A stretch of 53,965 nucleotides of DNA from DATKXO01 sp035528995 (GTDB lineage Bacteria > Planctomycetota > Phycisphaerae > UBA1845): NCBI GenBank assembly GCA_035528995.1, contig DATKXO010000200.1, positions 1 through 53,965 of the forward strand, given 5' to 3'. Positions 1-10,900 of this stretch are shown here, one piece after another. Position 1 is the stretch's first letter. Every line of letters starts with the position of its first letter. A model generated the notes under the pieces. That model was not told the origin of the DNA. It saw nothing but the letters and a program-made list of their open reading frames with translations, and made no database searches. Both the position numbers and the translations under genes were made by a program.

Positions 1-1190
1 ACGCTCCAACTCCCGTGTCCGGGCCGGACAACACGGTGATCCCGTTCCGGCCCTTCCAGAGTAGCGGTTCCACCCCGATCGGCCCAAATCTGAGTGCGTC
101 ACGTATAGCGTCGAATTCGTTTCGTCGACTGCGACACCCGACCGCTGTTTCTGCGGTAGTATTCCGGCGTGTTGGCCACTCTGCCGTGCGTATGCACAGC
201 TCTGTTCTTGGCAAACTGGTCAGTTGTCGACCCGCCGAAACCGTGCCTTGTTGCTGCATTTATTCCTGCATTTATTCGCTTAACGGGTGCCCGAAATCGG
301 CCCTGGCACTGGTAGAAACGCGGATACTGTGGATGGGACCACGATTCGATTCCCCCCGCCTCCATTCTTAAGTCCTTTTGTGACAACACGTTCCGGTCCG
401 CGCGCAGAGAAGTGCGTCGATAGTGCGGAGTTCGCTGTCCCCCCCGCCCCCATTCCTGGCTCAGAATCGTGGTTCGAGAGCGCTTTCAGAACCGTCGATC
501 CTCCCGCACTCTCGAGGCACCATCGGGTTGGATTCAAGTCCAATCACGAGTCCACGCGAAATGCCGGCAGGATGCTCGTTCACTTCCCCTGAACGTGCAT
601 AGAGGCGGTCGGGGGTGGTGGCTGTCCTGCAAAGTCGCCCAGGGCACACTGTGGAGAATCACAAGTTCTTTCGGGGGCAATGCCCGAACATTCTGCGCGG
701 CAGACCCCAGAAGGGGACGGGAGAGTCTTGAACGCGGCACCGAGTGCCGCTACCATTGCATCGATTCGGCGTCATCCTGCTCCATCGTGTCTGAGGTGTC
801 TGATCCAGGCGGCGGAGCATGATACGGGTGTCGGCGGTGGTCAACGGCCGGCCTATCTTCGCCGTCGCGTCGCTTCGAACGTGCTCACGTGCCCCGGCTT
901 CTCCAATCCGTTCTGCCTCGTTACCGATCCGGCTGCTCGCGGTCTGGGGATTGAGCAAGTCCGACTCGCCTCGCGCGGTGTTCGACCAGGAGCCGTGCTC
1001 GGGTGCGCCCACGATCTCCAGTTTGTCCATTGACCGGCCCGGTTGCAACGGGGCAAGGCTTCGTGCAGCAAGGGCACGCGACGTACATCGACGAAGACGC
1101 GCCAAGGGTCCGCTCTGCTGCGGATGAGGCCTGGTCTTGTGAGGTTCTCGTAGTCGGTATTCTGGCTCTTGATTCTGAAGGAGGACAAAG
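1..1190. other. Non-coding or decayed upstream region
   Basis: I see no convincing gene in this stretch. The open frames on both strands are Arg/Pro/Ser-rich, overlap each other and show no recognisable domain. The only structured signal is a tmRNA/tRNA-3'-end-like sequence at 346-365, listed separately. The last 50 bases hold the probable control region of the subtilase, with a TATTCT -10-like hexamer near 1158 and a GGAGG ribosome site just before the start. Decayed coding sequence cannot be excluded. Confidence 0.5.
346..365 (+). repeat. tmRNA/tRNA 3'-end-like sequence, copy 1
   Basis: The 20 bases TCGATTCCCCCCGCCTCCAT resemble the T-loop, T-stem 3' strand and acceptor 3' strand of a tmRNA (usual end TTCGATTCCCGCCGCCTCCA). 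The 5' half of the T-stem does not pair and no acceptor 5' strand or tag reading frame is visible, so this is not an intact RNA gene. A 19/20 identical copy lies at 6328-6347 in the same orientation, beyond the subtilase gene. Such 3' ends are common integrase attachment sites, but no integrase is present here. Confidence 0.4.
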
Positions 1191-4100
1191 ATGTTGCACG
1201 AACCCTGCAAGGTGTCGGCTCGCGCCGGTTTTGGCGCGGGGATCTGGGTTGCGCTCTTCGCCGGCGCAGCCATGGCCCAAACCCAGCTCTCGCTTCAGGA
1301 AACCGAGCTGAACGTGACGGCCGACCACTCGGGCAACCAGGTGGTCAACATTCATCTTGACTCGCTGGGCCCGAATGCCGCGGTGTACGGGATCGTGGGC
1401 CGTTCGGACGGGCAGGCCGGACGCGCCCAGCCCGGTGCGGTGGTCCCCCGAGTGCTTCCCGCTCCTGCGATCGTGCGTTACGCCGGCGCTGTGGACTGGA
1501 ACGTGCCTCACGAACCGGACGAGCTGATCGTTTGCTACGACCAGCAGTGGGTCGGTGGCATGGCGCAGCTCAATCCCGCCCCGGCCATGCGCCAGCAGAA
1601 GAACGCCCTTCACGCCCGCATGGGGACGACATTCCGGAAGGAGTTTCGGCTCATCAACGCCGACGTGATCAAGGTGCCGCCGGGGGCGGGGTTGCAGGCC
1701 GTGGCGCAGCGCTACGCCAAGCAGCCGGGAGTCACGTTCGTTCAGCCGAATTACATCTACCAGGCCATCGCCCTTCCCGACGACCCGAACTTTCCGTTCG
1801 TACCCAGTTCGCTGGGCCCGCCGGATGATCAGCTCCTGTGGGGTCTGCATACGACGGCTCAGGACGGCGCCCCCATTCCGTCGGACGTTGCGTTTGATTC
1901 GGATATAGACGCCGCCGAAGCGTGGGAGGTGACAACGGGCAGCTCCGACGTGGTGGTGGCCGTGATCGACACCGGCGTCGATTACACGCACCCGGACATC
2001 GTCGCAAACATGTGGACCAACGCGGGCGAGATCGCCGGCAACGGCATCGACGACGACGGCAACGGCTTCGTCGACGACTACTACGGCTACGACTTCATCA
2101 ACGATGACGGCGACCCGTTCGACGATCACTATCACGGAACGCACGTCGCCGGCACCATCGGCGCCGTCGGCAACAACGGCGTGAACATCGCGGGCGTGAA
2201 CTGGAACGTCCGCATCATGGCCCTCAAGTTCCTCGGGTCCGACGGCCACGGGCCGACCTCCGCCGCCGTCGAGTGCGTTGACTACGCCGTGCTCATGGGC
2301 GCCATGATCTCCAACAACTCCTGGGGCGGAGGAGGATTCGATGCTGCTCTGCTCGCGGCGATCAACAACGCAGGCGCGGCCGGCCACCTGTTTCTGGCGG
2401 CCGCCGGCAATGACACCATCAACACGGACATCTACCCGCACTATCCATCATCGTACGATCTGGACTATATCGTCTCCGTCGCCGCAACAGGCAAGAACCT
2501 GCAACTGGCCTACTTCTCCAACTACGGTGTGGTCAGCACGGACTTGGCCGCGCCCGGCCTGGGCATCTACTCCCTTCAGCTCGGCGCCGGCATCGTCCCC
2601 CGGAACGGTACTTCCATGGCGACGCCCCATGTTGCGGGGGTGGCCGCGTTGCTCAAGGCGGTCCGCCCGGACGCCGAACCGTTGCAGATCAAACAGTGGA
2701 TCCTCGACGGTGTCACGCCGGACACCTACCTGGCCGGCAAGGTCCTGACCGGCGGTCGTCTCAATGCCGTGGAGCCGCTCCGCCTGGCAACCATGCCCTG
2801 GCTGCGCGTGGAGGATCGCGAGGGCATTCTCGATTCCAGCGAATCCCTGACGATTCCCGTCACGTTCATAACGCAAGACGTGCCGGTGGGCTTTTACAGC
2901 GGTTCGCTGATCGTGCTCGACCTGTCTTACGACAACGCCGTTACTCCGCGGATCGAAATCCCCGTCACCATGGATCTGCAGTTCGTGGAGTTGGCGCCGC
3001 TCGTGGAGGACGTTCATCAGTTCGTCGTGCAGAATTACGATACGACCGTCACGCTGGTGGGAAGGGACCCGAATATCGGCCAGACCGTGGACTTCACAAT
3101 CGAAACCCTGCCCGCGCTGGGCACGCTCATCGATCCCGCGACGGGTCTGCCGATCTCGTCGGCGCCGTATCCGCTGGCCGACGGTGCCGATACGATCACC
3201 TATTCGCCTGCTCCCGACCAGCTCTATACGGAGACGTTCCAGTACACCGCGACCGACGGTACGCTGACGTCGAACATCGGCACGGTCACCGTCGAGGTCG
3301 TTGCGCCGCCGGAGGCGCCGGGCGACGTCTCGGCCTATTCCGGCAACATCTTCGTGGAGCTGAACTGGCTGCCGAACATCGAGCCGGATCTGGCGGGCTA
3401 CAATATACACGTCGCCCCCGATCCCGGCGGGCCGTACATCAAGATCACTTCGACGCCTCACACGGACACGACGTTCCGCCACTATCCCAGCGGGGCCTCG
3501 CCGACGTACTACGTGATCACGGCCGTGCTGGACAACGGCGCCGAGGGTGCTTACAGCGCCGAGGTCTCCGGCCAGCCGACGTACACCAGTCATTACGCTC
3601 CGCTGAATCTCTGTGCCACGCCCGGCTACGAGAAAGTCTACCTCGAGTGGGAGGCACCGTGGGAGTTTCTCGGGACCTACCGGATCATCCGCAGCCTGCA
3701 CGAGGGCGGTGAGATGCTCATCGTCGGCGAGCTGAGTGACAAGAAGACCACGACGTTTGTCGACGAGACCATGCAGTGGGTGGACGGCCCGGAGAACGGC
3801 GTGACCTACGACTACTACGTCGAAAACTGGACCTACTGGGACCTGTGGGGCTCGGGCAGCAACCTGGTCACCGTCATGCCGGACTACAACACTCCGCCGA
3901 CCGCGCCGACGGGTTTGGACGCCGTCGGCGGTGAGTCGTTCGTAGACGTGACCTGGGACGCCAATCCCGAGCTCGACATCGACGAGTATTGGGTGTACCG
4001 ATCCACCACGTCCGGCGGGCCGTACTACTACCGCGGGGCCGTCAACGACCGGCGCTTCTACGATCAGAGCGTCGCGCCCTTCACCACGTACTACTACGTT

Positions 4101-5837
4101 CTGATCGCCGCTGACCTGGACGGGGACGAAAGCGAATACAGTGAAGAGGTCTCCGCCAACACGGGCGGCGACACCACGCCTCCCACCGCACCAACCAACC
4201 TGACCGCCACGCCGGGTGACGGATTCGTCTTCCTGGACTGGGACGACAACACCGAGCCGGACTTCATGGTCTACTTCATCTACCGGTCTACGACCGGCGG
4301 CGGCCCGTACGAGGAAGTCGACAACGACGACCCCAGCCAATTCCCCGACTACAGCGTGGTCAACGGCACGACGTACTACTACGTTGTGACCGCGATGGAC
4401 ACGGCATACAACGAAAGCGGGTACAGCAACGAAGCGGTGGCCACGCCGCAGGCGCCCGTCAGTTGCACGTTCGACTGGGAATGCGACGACGGTGTGTATT
4501 GCAACGGAGCGGAGGCGTGCATAACGGGGGAGTGTGAGCCGGGCTCGCCGGTGGACTGCGACGACGGCGTGGGCTGCACCGTGGATTCCTGCAACGAGGC
4601 CACCGACTCATGCGACAACGTGGCCAACGACGCCAACTGCGACGACGAGCTGTATTGCAACGGGGTCGAGACCTGCGATGACCTGCTCGATTGTCAGGCG
4701 GGCACCGCTCCGGACTGCGCCGACAGCGTCGCGTGCACGACGGACACCTGCAACGAGGCCACCGACAGTTGCGATCACATCCCGAATCATGCCGCCTGCG
4801 ACGACGGCGCGTTCTGCAATGGCGCGGAAACGTGCAACGTGACCCTTGGCTGCCAGGCCGGAACACCCGTCGATTGCGATGACGGTGTCGCCTGCACGGA
4901 CGATTCCTGCAACGAAGGGACCGACTCGTGCGACAACATCGCCGCCGACGCCAACTGCGACGACGGACTGTTCTGCAACGGCGAGGAGACCTGTCACGCG
5001 ACGCTGGGTTGCCAGGCCGGCACGGATCCTTGTGATGGCCAGCCGTGCAACGAGGACGACGATACCTGCGGCGGTGGCGCGGAAGTGTGGATGGTGTTCA
5101 CGGCCAACGTGACCGTGCCCGGCGTCGGGACGGTGACGAATGAGGACATTGTTGCCTACAACCTGGGGACCGGCACGTGGTCACTGGTGTTCGACGGGTC
5201 CGACGTGGGCTTGAGTTCGCTGGCGATCAACGGCATGGCTGCGCTGCCGGACGGCGACATCCTCCTGACGTTCACGGCCGCAGGGACCGTCGGTGGGCTG
5301 TCGGTGGACGATTCGGATATCGTTCGCTTCACCCCGACGTCGCTGGGGCCCACCACGGCCGGCGCGTTCAGCTTCTACTTCGACGGAAGCGACGTGGGGC
5401 TGACCAAGAACGATGAGGACATCGACGCCATCGGGCTCACCGCGTCCGGGCAATTGATCGTTTCGGTGATCGGCAACTTCGCGGGAACCGGAGCCAGCGG
5501 CGTCGATGAAGACCTCTTCGTTTTCAACGCAACGAGCCTGGGATCCGTGACGGCCGGTAGCTTTGCGATGTACTTCGACGGCAGCGACGTCGGCTTGAAC
5601 ACGTCGAGCGACGAGGACGTTGACGCCGCAGGCCTGACCTCGAGCGGCAGCATCCTGCTGTCAACGCTGGGCAGCTTCAGCGTGACGGGTGTCTCGGGGG
5701 ACGATGAGGACGTCTTCGAGTTCTCGCCCACCTCCCTGGGTTCAAGCACGTCTGGGACGTTCCAGATGTTCCTTGACCTGAGCACGTTGGGGATCGCCAC
5801 CTCGGCGGACGTCATCGCCGTCGAGCTTGTCGAGTAG
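1191..5837 (+). CDS. Secreted subtilisin-like serine protease with FN3 and Cys-rich repeats
   Basis: A 1548-residue secreted S8-family peptidase. The start follows a GGAGG site, and residues 1-30 form a signal peptide ending near AMAQ. An I9-like propeptide covers about 105-190. The catalytic triad is visible as Asp260 (VIDTGVD), His315 (HGTHVAG) and Ser475 (GTSMATPH). A cadherin/Big-like segment follows, then about four fibronectin type III domains from near residue 705. A Cys-rich block at about 1091-1295 repeats the pattern C-DDG-x-x-CNG-x-E-x-C four times. The C-terminal 250 residues carry about three repeats containing FDGSDVGL and DEDV. There is no C-terminal membrane anchor or obvious sorting tail. 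It probably degrades extracellular protein; the repeats suggest surface or substrate binding (inference). The protease assignment is firm; the role is not. Confidence 0.93.
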   Translation: MLHEPCKVSARAGFGAGIWVALFAGAAMAQTQLSLQETELNVTADHSGNQVVNIHLDSLGPNAAVYGIVGRSDGQAGRAQPGAVVPRVLPAPAIVRYAGAVDWNVPHEPDELIVCYDQQWVGGMAQLNPAPAMRQQKNALHARMGTTFRKEFRLINADVIKVPPGAGLQAVAQRYAKQPGVTFVQPNYIYQAIALPDDPNFPFVPSSLGPPDDQLLWGLHTTAQDGAPIPSDVAFDSDIDAAEAWEVTTGSSDVVVAVIDTGVDYTHPDIVANMWTNAGEIAGNGIDDDGNGFVDDYYGYDFINDDGDPFDDHYHGTHVAGTIGAVGNNGVNIAGVNWNVRIMALKFLGSDGHGPTSAAVECVDYAVLMGAMISNNSWGGGGFDAALLAAINNAGAAGHLFLAAAGNDTINTDIYPHYPSSYDLDYIVSVAATGKNLQLAYFSNYGVVSTDLAAPGLGIYSLQLGAGIVPRNGTSMATPHVAGVAALLKAVRPDAEPLQIKQWILDGVTPDTYLAGKVLTGGRLNAVEPLRLATMPWLRVEDREGILDSSESLTIPVTFITQDVPVGFYSGSLIVLDLSYDNAVTPRIEIPVTMDLQFVELAPLVEDVHQFVVQNYDTTVTLVGRDPNIGQTVDFTIETLPALGTLIDPATGLPISSAPYPLADGADTITYSPAPDQLYTETFQYTATDGTLTSNIGTVTVEVVAPPEAPGDVSAYSGNIFVELNWLPNIEPDLAGYNIHVAPDPGGPYIKITSTPHTDTTFRHYPSGASPTYYVITAVLDNGAEGAYSAEVSGQPTYTSHYAPLNLCATPGYEKVYLEWEAPWEFLGTYRIIRSLHEGGEMLIVGELSDKKTTTFVDETMQWVDGPENGVTYDYYVENWTYWDLWGSGSNLVTVMPDYNTPPTAPTGLDAVGGESFVDVTWDANPELDIDEYWVYRSTTSGGPYYYRGAVNDRRFYDQSVAPFTTYYYVLIAADLDGDESEYSEEVSANTGGDTTPPTAPTNLTATPGDGFVFLDWDDNTEPDFMVYFIYRSTTGGGPYEEVDNDDPSQFPDYSVVNGTTYYYVVTAMDTAYNESGYSNEAVATPQAPVSCTFDWECDDGVYCNGAEACITGECEPGSPVDCDDGVGCTVDSCNEATDSCDNVANDANCDDELYCNGVETCDDLLDCQAGTAPDCADSVACTTDTCNEATDSCDHIPNHAACDDGAFCNGAETCNVTLGCQAGTPVDCDDGVACTDDSCNEGTDSCDNIAADANCDDGLFCNGEETCHATLGCQAGTDPCDGQPCNEDDDTCGGGAEVWMVFTANVTVPGVGTVTNEDIVAYNLGTGTWSLVFDGSDVGLSSLAINGMAALPDGDILLTFTAAGTVGGLSVDDSDIVRFTPTSLGPTTAGAFSFYFDGSDVGLTKNDEDIDAIGLTASGQLIVSVIGNFAGTGASGVDEDLFVFNATSLGSVTAGSFAMYFDGSDVGLNTSSDEDVDAAGLTSSGSILLSTLGSFSVTGVSGDDEDVFEFSPTSLGSSTSGTFQMFLDLSTLGIATSADVIAVELVE

Positions 5838-5877
5838 CGAAGCGAACCGAGTCAGGTCACTCAACTCTGTATTGGGA

Positions 5878-5904
5878 CCGGCGGGTCGTCGATCGATCCG
5901 CCGG
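5878..5904 (+). terminator. Hairpin downstream of the subtilase
   Basis: An 11-bp stem (CCGGCGGGTCG / CGATCCGCCGG, one G-T wobble) with a five-base loop begins 40 bases after the subtilase stop and is followed by TTTCCTATT. It is a plausible intrinsic terminator, although the T-run is imperfect. Confidence 0.6.
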
Positions 5905-6327
5905 TTTCCTATTGGTGCAATGGGCACGGCGCGATGATCTGGAAATGTGGATAACAAGCGGGTGTCGCCGTCCTTTGGGCGGTCAACGCTCGGATCGCCC
6001 GCGTGCGGCTTAAGGCCAAGAACGAACAACTCCTGCAGCGGGTGGCACTGCTCCGCACGCTGCGCACGTAGCGGACTGCTCCAGCCCACATCCCACGATG
6101 TCCGGCTATCCAGGCCGGCAGTCATCCGCGCCGAAGGGGAGCGGGGAAAGTCGCCGCCGTCGCAGTGCCGTTTTCCCGAGTAACGCGCCTACTGTGTGCG
6201 GAGTTGGCGTGTTTTCCCTGTCTTCTGGTGTCCTCCGGAGTACCGTATTGTGCGCTGGTGTCCCCGATCGAACGGGGATGGGGGCAGATTGGGGCGTAAT
6301 GGCCGTTTACGCAGGTCCCTGAAGGAA

Positions 6328-6347
6328 TCGATTCCCCCGGCCTCCAT
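6328..6347 (+). repeat. tmRNA/tRNA 3'-end-like sequence, copy 2
   Basis: TCGATTCCCCCGGCCTCCAT matches the copy at 346-365 in 19 of 20 positions and lies in the same orientation. No intact tRNA or tmRNA fold can be drawn around it. The two copies bracket a roughly 6-kb segment whose only clear gene is the subtilase. Confidence 0.4.
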
Positions 6348-6631
6348 AACTTATTTCCAATAAACGGTTTACGCGCCGCAGCGGGACACCTCCCTGGAGT
6401 GCTTCCGCGGAGCATGGCCCGCCGGGCGATGCCGTGGGCCTGCGGCTCTCCCCTGCCCATAACCGACCTCGATGGCCGTCCGGGCCTTGGACCGGAAGAA
6501 AACAGAGACCCAAGCGCTTGCTGGTCATGTGGGCGGTGCGCACGTTCCTGGCGCAGTCGGCTATGATGAGGGGTCAATCGCGCGGCTGGCACGCTGCGGA
6601 TTACGAGGGGACAAACACGACGGAGACACCC

Positions 6632-7987
6632 TTGAGCCAAGACGGAACCACGCATGCGGGGCGGGCCGTGCTGCGGATCGTCCTGCCGCTCGGGCTGCTG
6701 CTGGCGGCAGTCGCGATCGGGGCGGTGCTGCTGCTGACGCCGCCGGAAGTGCCCAAGTCCTCCCCGGTCCAGGCGGCGGCCGTTGTCGGTGTGGCGGACT
6801 TGACGCCACGCAGCGAGCAGGTCTTCGTGGAAGCCTTCGGGACGGTCGTGGCAGCGGGCCAGGTTCGCATCCAACCCGAGGTGAGTGGGCGGGTGGTGAA
6901 GTTGCACCCTGAGCTGCTGCCGGGCGGCTTGATCCGGGAGGGCGAACGACTGTTCGAGATCGATGCGGCGGATTACGAGATCGCGGTCGCCCAGGCCAAG
7001 GCGGATCTGGAAATAGCGAAGCTGCAGGTCGATCAGCTTCGGGCGAGCGTGCAGGCGCTCCGCAGCCAGGCGGAGCAGGCCGAGGCGGAGCTGCAATATT
7101 CCCGCTGGAACGCGGAGCGTCTGGTCGGGCTTGCCGAACGGGACAATGCAGCCGAGGCAGAGGCTCGCGAAGCAAACACCACTCTGGCGGTTCAAACGGC
7201 TGCCCTGGCCGGGCTGGAGGCGCAGATCGAGCAGGAGGTAAAAAGGGTCGACAGCGCCATCGCTCAGACGCACGTTGCCGATAGCCGGCTGGCGACGGCG
7301 CAGTTGGCACTATCGCGGACCAAGGTCGACGCTCCGTTTGATGCGCTCGTTCTGGAAGAGTCGGCCGAACGCGGGCAGCTGGTGAGTCCTCAGGTCACGG
7401 TTGCGACTCTGGCCGCCACCGACGAGTTCTGGGTGGAAGCATCCGTGCCCATCGCTCGCCTGGGCGACATCCGGTTCGCCGGTACCGACGGCTCGGCCGC
7501 GAGCAGGGTCACCGTCACGGTGGCCACCGGAGATGCGTCAATCGTGCAGCAAGGCGTTGCGTTGAGATCGCTGGGCAATCTGGACCCTCAGGGTCGGATG
7601 GCGCGCGTGCTCGTTTCGATCCAGAACCCGTTGGCCCTGCCGGCGGACGAGGTCGCGACCGCGAAACCCATCCTGCTGGGGAGCTACGTCCGTCTGGCGA
7701 TCGAGGCCGGCACCATTCATGACGTTTACTCGATTCCCCGCCGGGCCCTGCGCGAGAACAGCCGCGTGTGGGTCCGCGACGGCGGAGGCAAGCTGCAGAT
7801 CCGCGAGGTCGAGATCGTATGGCGCCGGCAGGAGGACGTGCTGGTCCATGACGGCTTCGAGCCCGGCGACAAACTGGTGGTGACGCATCTGGCCAGCGTG
7901 ATTCCCGGCATGTCGCTGGACGTGCGCGATGGCCCCATTCGCGCCGCCGGTGCGCCGGCACGCGCCCGATCGGGAGATGGACAGTGA
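6632..7987 (+). CDS. RND efflux periplasmic adaptor (HlyD/MFP family)
   Basis: A 451-residue membrane fusion protein linking an inner-membrane RND pump to an outer-membrane channel. I chose the TTG start because GGAG lies 6 bases upstream; ATG codons at 6563 and 6566 are alternatives. Residues about 12-34 form one membrane segment (VLRIVLPLGLLLAAVAIGAVLLL). The lipoyl-like part (VSGRVVKLHPELLPGGLIREGERLFEID) is split by a long alpha-helical hairpin rich in Ala, Glu and Gln, followed by the beta-barrel motif KVDAPFDALVLEE. The stop overlaps the pump gene start by 4 bases (GTGA), indicating translational coupling. A TolC-like partner at 37996 lies elsewhere in the window. Family assignment is firm; the substrate is unknown. 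Confidence 0.9.
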   Translation: MSQDGTTHAGRAVLRIVLPLGLLLAAVAIGAVLLLTPPEVPKSSPVQAAAVVGVADLTPRSEQVFVEAFGTVVAAGQVRIQPEVSGRVVKLHPELLPGGLIREGERLFEIDAADYEIAVAQAKADLEIAKLQVDQLRASVQALRSQAEQAEAELQYSRWNAERLVGLAERDNAAEAEAREANTTLAVQTAALAGLEAQIEQEVKRVDSAIAQTHVADSRLATAQLALSRTKVDAPFDALVLEESAERGQLVSPQVTVATLAATDEFWVEASVPIARLGDIRFAGTDGSAASRVTVTVATGDASIVQQGVALRSLGNLDPQGRMARVLVSIQNPLALPADEVATAKPILLGSYVRLAIEAGTIHDVYSIPRRALRENSRVWVRDGGGKLQIREVEIVWRRQEDVLVHDGFEPGDKLVVTHLASVIPGMSLDVRDGPIRAAGAPARARSGDGQ

Positions 7988-10900
7988 TTGGGGCGGGCGC
8001 ACGGAGCGATTCTCGCGACGGCCTCCTCGGCTACATGGCCCGCAACAGCGTTGCCGCCAACCTGCTGATGATTCTGTTCATCATCGGCGGCCTGTTCGTA
8101 GCCGGCGAGATCAAGCAGGAAGTCTATCCCTCCTACGAGTTGGACATTGTGAATTTCTCGATGTCCTTTCCCGGTGCCACGCCGGAAGAGGTGGAGGAGG
8201 GCATCCTGCTTCCTGCAGAGGAGGCGGTCCGGGGCCTGGAAGCGGTCAAACGCATCGAATCGAGCGCGGTGGAGGGGCGCGGTCGCATGTCGGTCGAACT
8301 GGTCGAGGACGTCGACCCCAACCGGGCGCTGCAGGACGTGAAGAACGCCATCGATCGGGTGGCCTCGTTCCCGGAGGAGGCGGAGCGGCCGGTGGTCGAG
8401 CTGGCCCTGCGGCAGCGGTCGACGGTGACCGTGGCGATCGCGGCCGACATGGATGAACGGACGCTTTTCGATTTCGCCGAACGAGTCCGCAACGACCTGC
8501 TGGCCTATCCGGAAATCACGCAGATCGAAGTGCGCGGCATTCGGGCCCCGGAGATCGCGGTCGAGGTTCCCGAGGCGAATCTGCGAGCCCACGGGCTGAC
8601 GTTGGACGACATCGCGGAGACGATTCGAACGACCGCCCGGGACGTGCCGGGCGGCGAGGTGCGCACGGCCGGCGGAGAGGTCCTGCTGCGCAGCGCCGGC
8701 CGGCGTTTCTTCGCCAGCGAGTACGTAGACATTCCCGTGGTCAGCAACCCGGACGGCTCGAAGGCACGCCTGGGTGACATTGCGATGGTGACCGACGGAT
8801 TCGAGGACGTGGATCGCGTGTCCACCTTCAACGGCAAACCCGGCGTCACGCTGTGGGTGTACCAGACGGGCGACCAGAAGCCGCTGGAGATTGCCGACAT
8901 CGTCTACGGGTACGTCCAGCGCATGAACGCCGAGCTGCCGGACTCCGTCGAGATGCTCATCATGTGGGACCGGGCCAGCGAATACCGCGAACGCTTGCGG
9001 CTGTTGGCCACGAATGGGTTGTTCGGCCTGGTGCTCGTGTTGTTCGTCCTGGGGATTTTCCTGGCGCCGAAGCTCGCGTTCTGGGTGGGCGCGGCCGTAC
9101 CAGTGTGCATCCTCGGGGCAATCATGTTGTTGCCGGCGATGGACACGACGATCAACATGATCTCGCTCTTCGCGTTCATTGTCACGCTCGGCATCCTGGT
9201 GGACGACGCGGTGATCATCGGGGAAGACGTTTTTCACAAGATCCAGTCAGGCGCGACGCGCATGGACGCGGCCATCGCCGGGGTCAAAGAGATGGCCGTT
9301 CCGGTGATCTTCGCGGTGATGACGAACATCGTCGCGTTCTGCCCGCTGATGTTCGTTCCCGGGCAGACGGGTCGGTTCTTTGCCGCGATTCCGATTGTCG
9401 TCATTACGGTGTTCCTGATATCACTTCTGGAAAGCCTTCTCATCCTTCCGTCGCACCTGGCCCACTCCAAGGCCGTGGATCCCTCCGGGCATGGTCTGCT
9501 GGCCGTTGTGGCCAGGTTTCAGGCACGGTCGGCAGAAATGATCGATCGGCTGGTGCGTCGGCTGTACGAACCGCTGCTGAGCTGGGCGTTGCACCACCGC
9601 CGTGTGACGGTGGCCGCATTCCTTTCCGGTTTGATCCTCGTCGCTGCGTGGTTCCAGAGCGGTCGGATCAACTTCACCTTCAATCCGCGCATCGAGGGGG
9701 ACCGGGTCGACGCGGAGGTCACCGTGCCGTTCGGGGCGCCGTTCTCGGAGACGACGCGCGTGGCCAATCACATCGAGCAGGCCGGTCTGCGGGCGGCGGA
9801 CCGGTTCGGTGGTCGGGACCAAGTGCTCGCCGGTTGGATGAACGGGCAGGGTCGTCAGGGTTCCAACCGTGCGGAGGTGAACCTCGTCCTGATTCCTCAG
9901 GAAGAGCGGGATTTCACGCCGGAGGACTTCGTCCGCGTGTGGCGGGAGGAGATCGGGCCGCTGCCGGGTCTGGAGGCGCTGTACTTCGAGTGGGAGATCG
10001 GGCCGTCGGGCTCGCGCGGGCTCACGGTGGATCTGTCGCATCCGAATCGGACGATTCTGGAGGCGGCCGCAACGGACCTCGCGGCGGCATTGGGCAATTA
10101 CACGGGCGTGACCGATATTGACGACGGCTTTGCGGCCGGCAAGCCGCAGCTCGACGTCGCGATCACGGACGAGGCCCAGTCGCTCGGCCTGACACACGTA
10201 GACATCGGCCGTCAGATCCGCCATGCATACTACGGTGCGGAGGCGCTGCGAATGCAGCGCGGGCGAAACGAAGTCAAGGTGATGGTGCGCCTGCCGGAGG
10301 ACGAGCGTCGTTCTTTGGCCGACCTGGAGAACATGATCATCCGGACGCCGTCCGGAGGGGAGATCCCGCTGGCGCAGGCGGCCACGTTTCTGCCGACCAG
10401 GGCGTATACCGAGATCAAACGAGTCGATGCCCAGCGCGTGCTGACCATCACGGCCAACATCGTTCCGGAACTGACCAACGTAAACAAGGTTCGCGCCGAC
10501 CTGGAGGCGGAGGTGTTTCCGCGGCTCCTGGCGACCTATTCCGGGCTGACTTTCTCGTACGGAGGCCGCCAGCAGGAGCAGATTGACGCGATGCGAACGC
10601 TGATGCGCGGGCTGGCGATTTCGCTGCTGGTGATCTTCGGCATGCTGGCGGCGTTGTTCCGCAGCTACTCGGAGGCTGTTGTGGCGATGACGGTGGTGCC
10701 GTTTGCGATCGCGGCCGCGTTCGTCGGGCACATGGTGATGGGTTACGATCTTTCGGTCGTGAGCGTGCTGGGGATCATTGCGACGTGCGGCGTGGTGGTG
10801 AACGGCGGGTTGGTGCTGACCGTTACCATGAACGACATGGTGCGCGGTGGGGCGCCGTTGGAAACCGCCGCTTTCGAGGCGAGCAAGCGACGCTTCCGCC

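Larger units (their letters stand above)
5838..6631. other. Long intergenic region after the subtilase
   Basis: About 790 bases without a convincing gene. It contains a strong hairpin at 5878-5904 and the second tmRNA-3'-end-like sequence at 6328-6347. A short open stretch around 5956-6071 reads like a coiled-coil piece (KAKNEQLLQRVALL) with no in-frame start, possibly a transposase relic. A TATGAT hexamer at 6562-6567 could be the -10 element of the efflux operon. The word CGTTTACGC/GGTTTACGC occurs on both sides of the tmRNA-like sequence. Confidence 0.45.

Noticed and set aside
533..555. T-arm-like GTTGGATTCAAGTCCAATC
   Set aside because: The stem does not pair properly around a seven-base TTC loop and no acceptor stem is found.
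921..2441. Long minus-strand open frame of 506 codons across the subtilase start
   Set aside because: It overlaps the subtilase on the opposite strand, is Val/Arg/Asp-rich as expected for the antisense of a GC-rich gene, and shows no domain.
2448..4340. Minus-strand open frame of 630 codons
   Set aside because: Antisense shadow of the subtilase, with repetitive Val/Arg/Asp composition and no homology I can see.
5956..6071. Short coiled-coil-like reading (KAKNEQLLQRVALL), possibly from a transposase
   Set aside because: Fewer than 40 codons, no start codon in frame and no terminal repeats, so a mobile element cannot be supported.
7726..9237. Minus-strand open frame of 503 codons over the RND genes
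   Set aside because: Antisense of the adaptor-pump genes; His/Asp/Arg-rich composition typical of a shadow frame.
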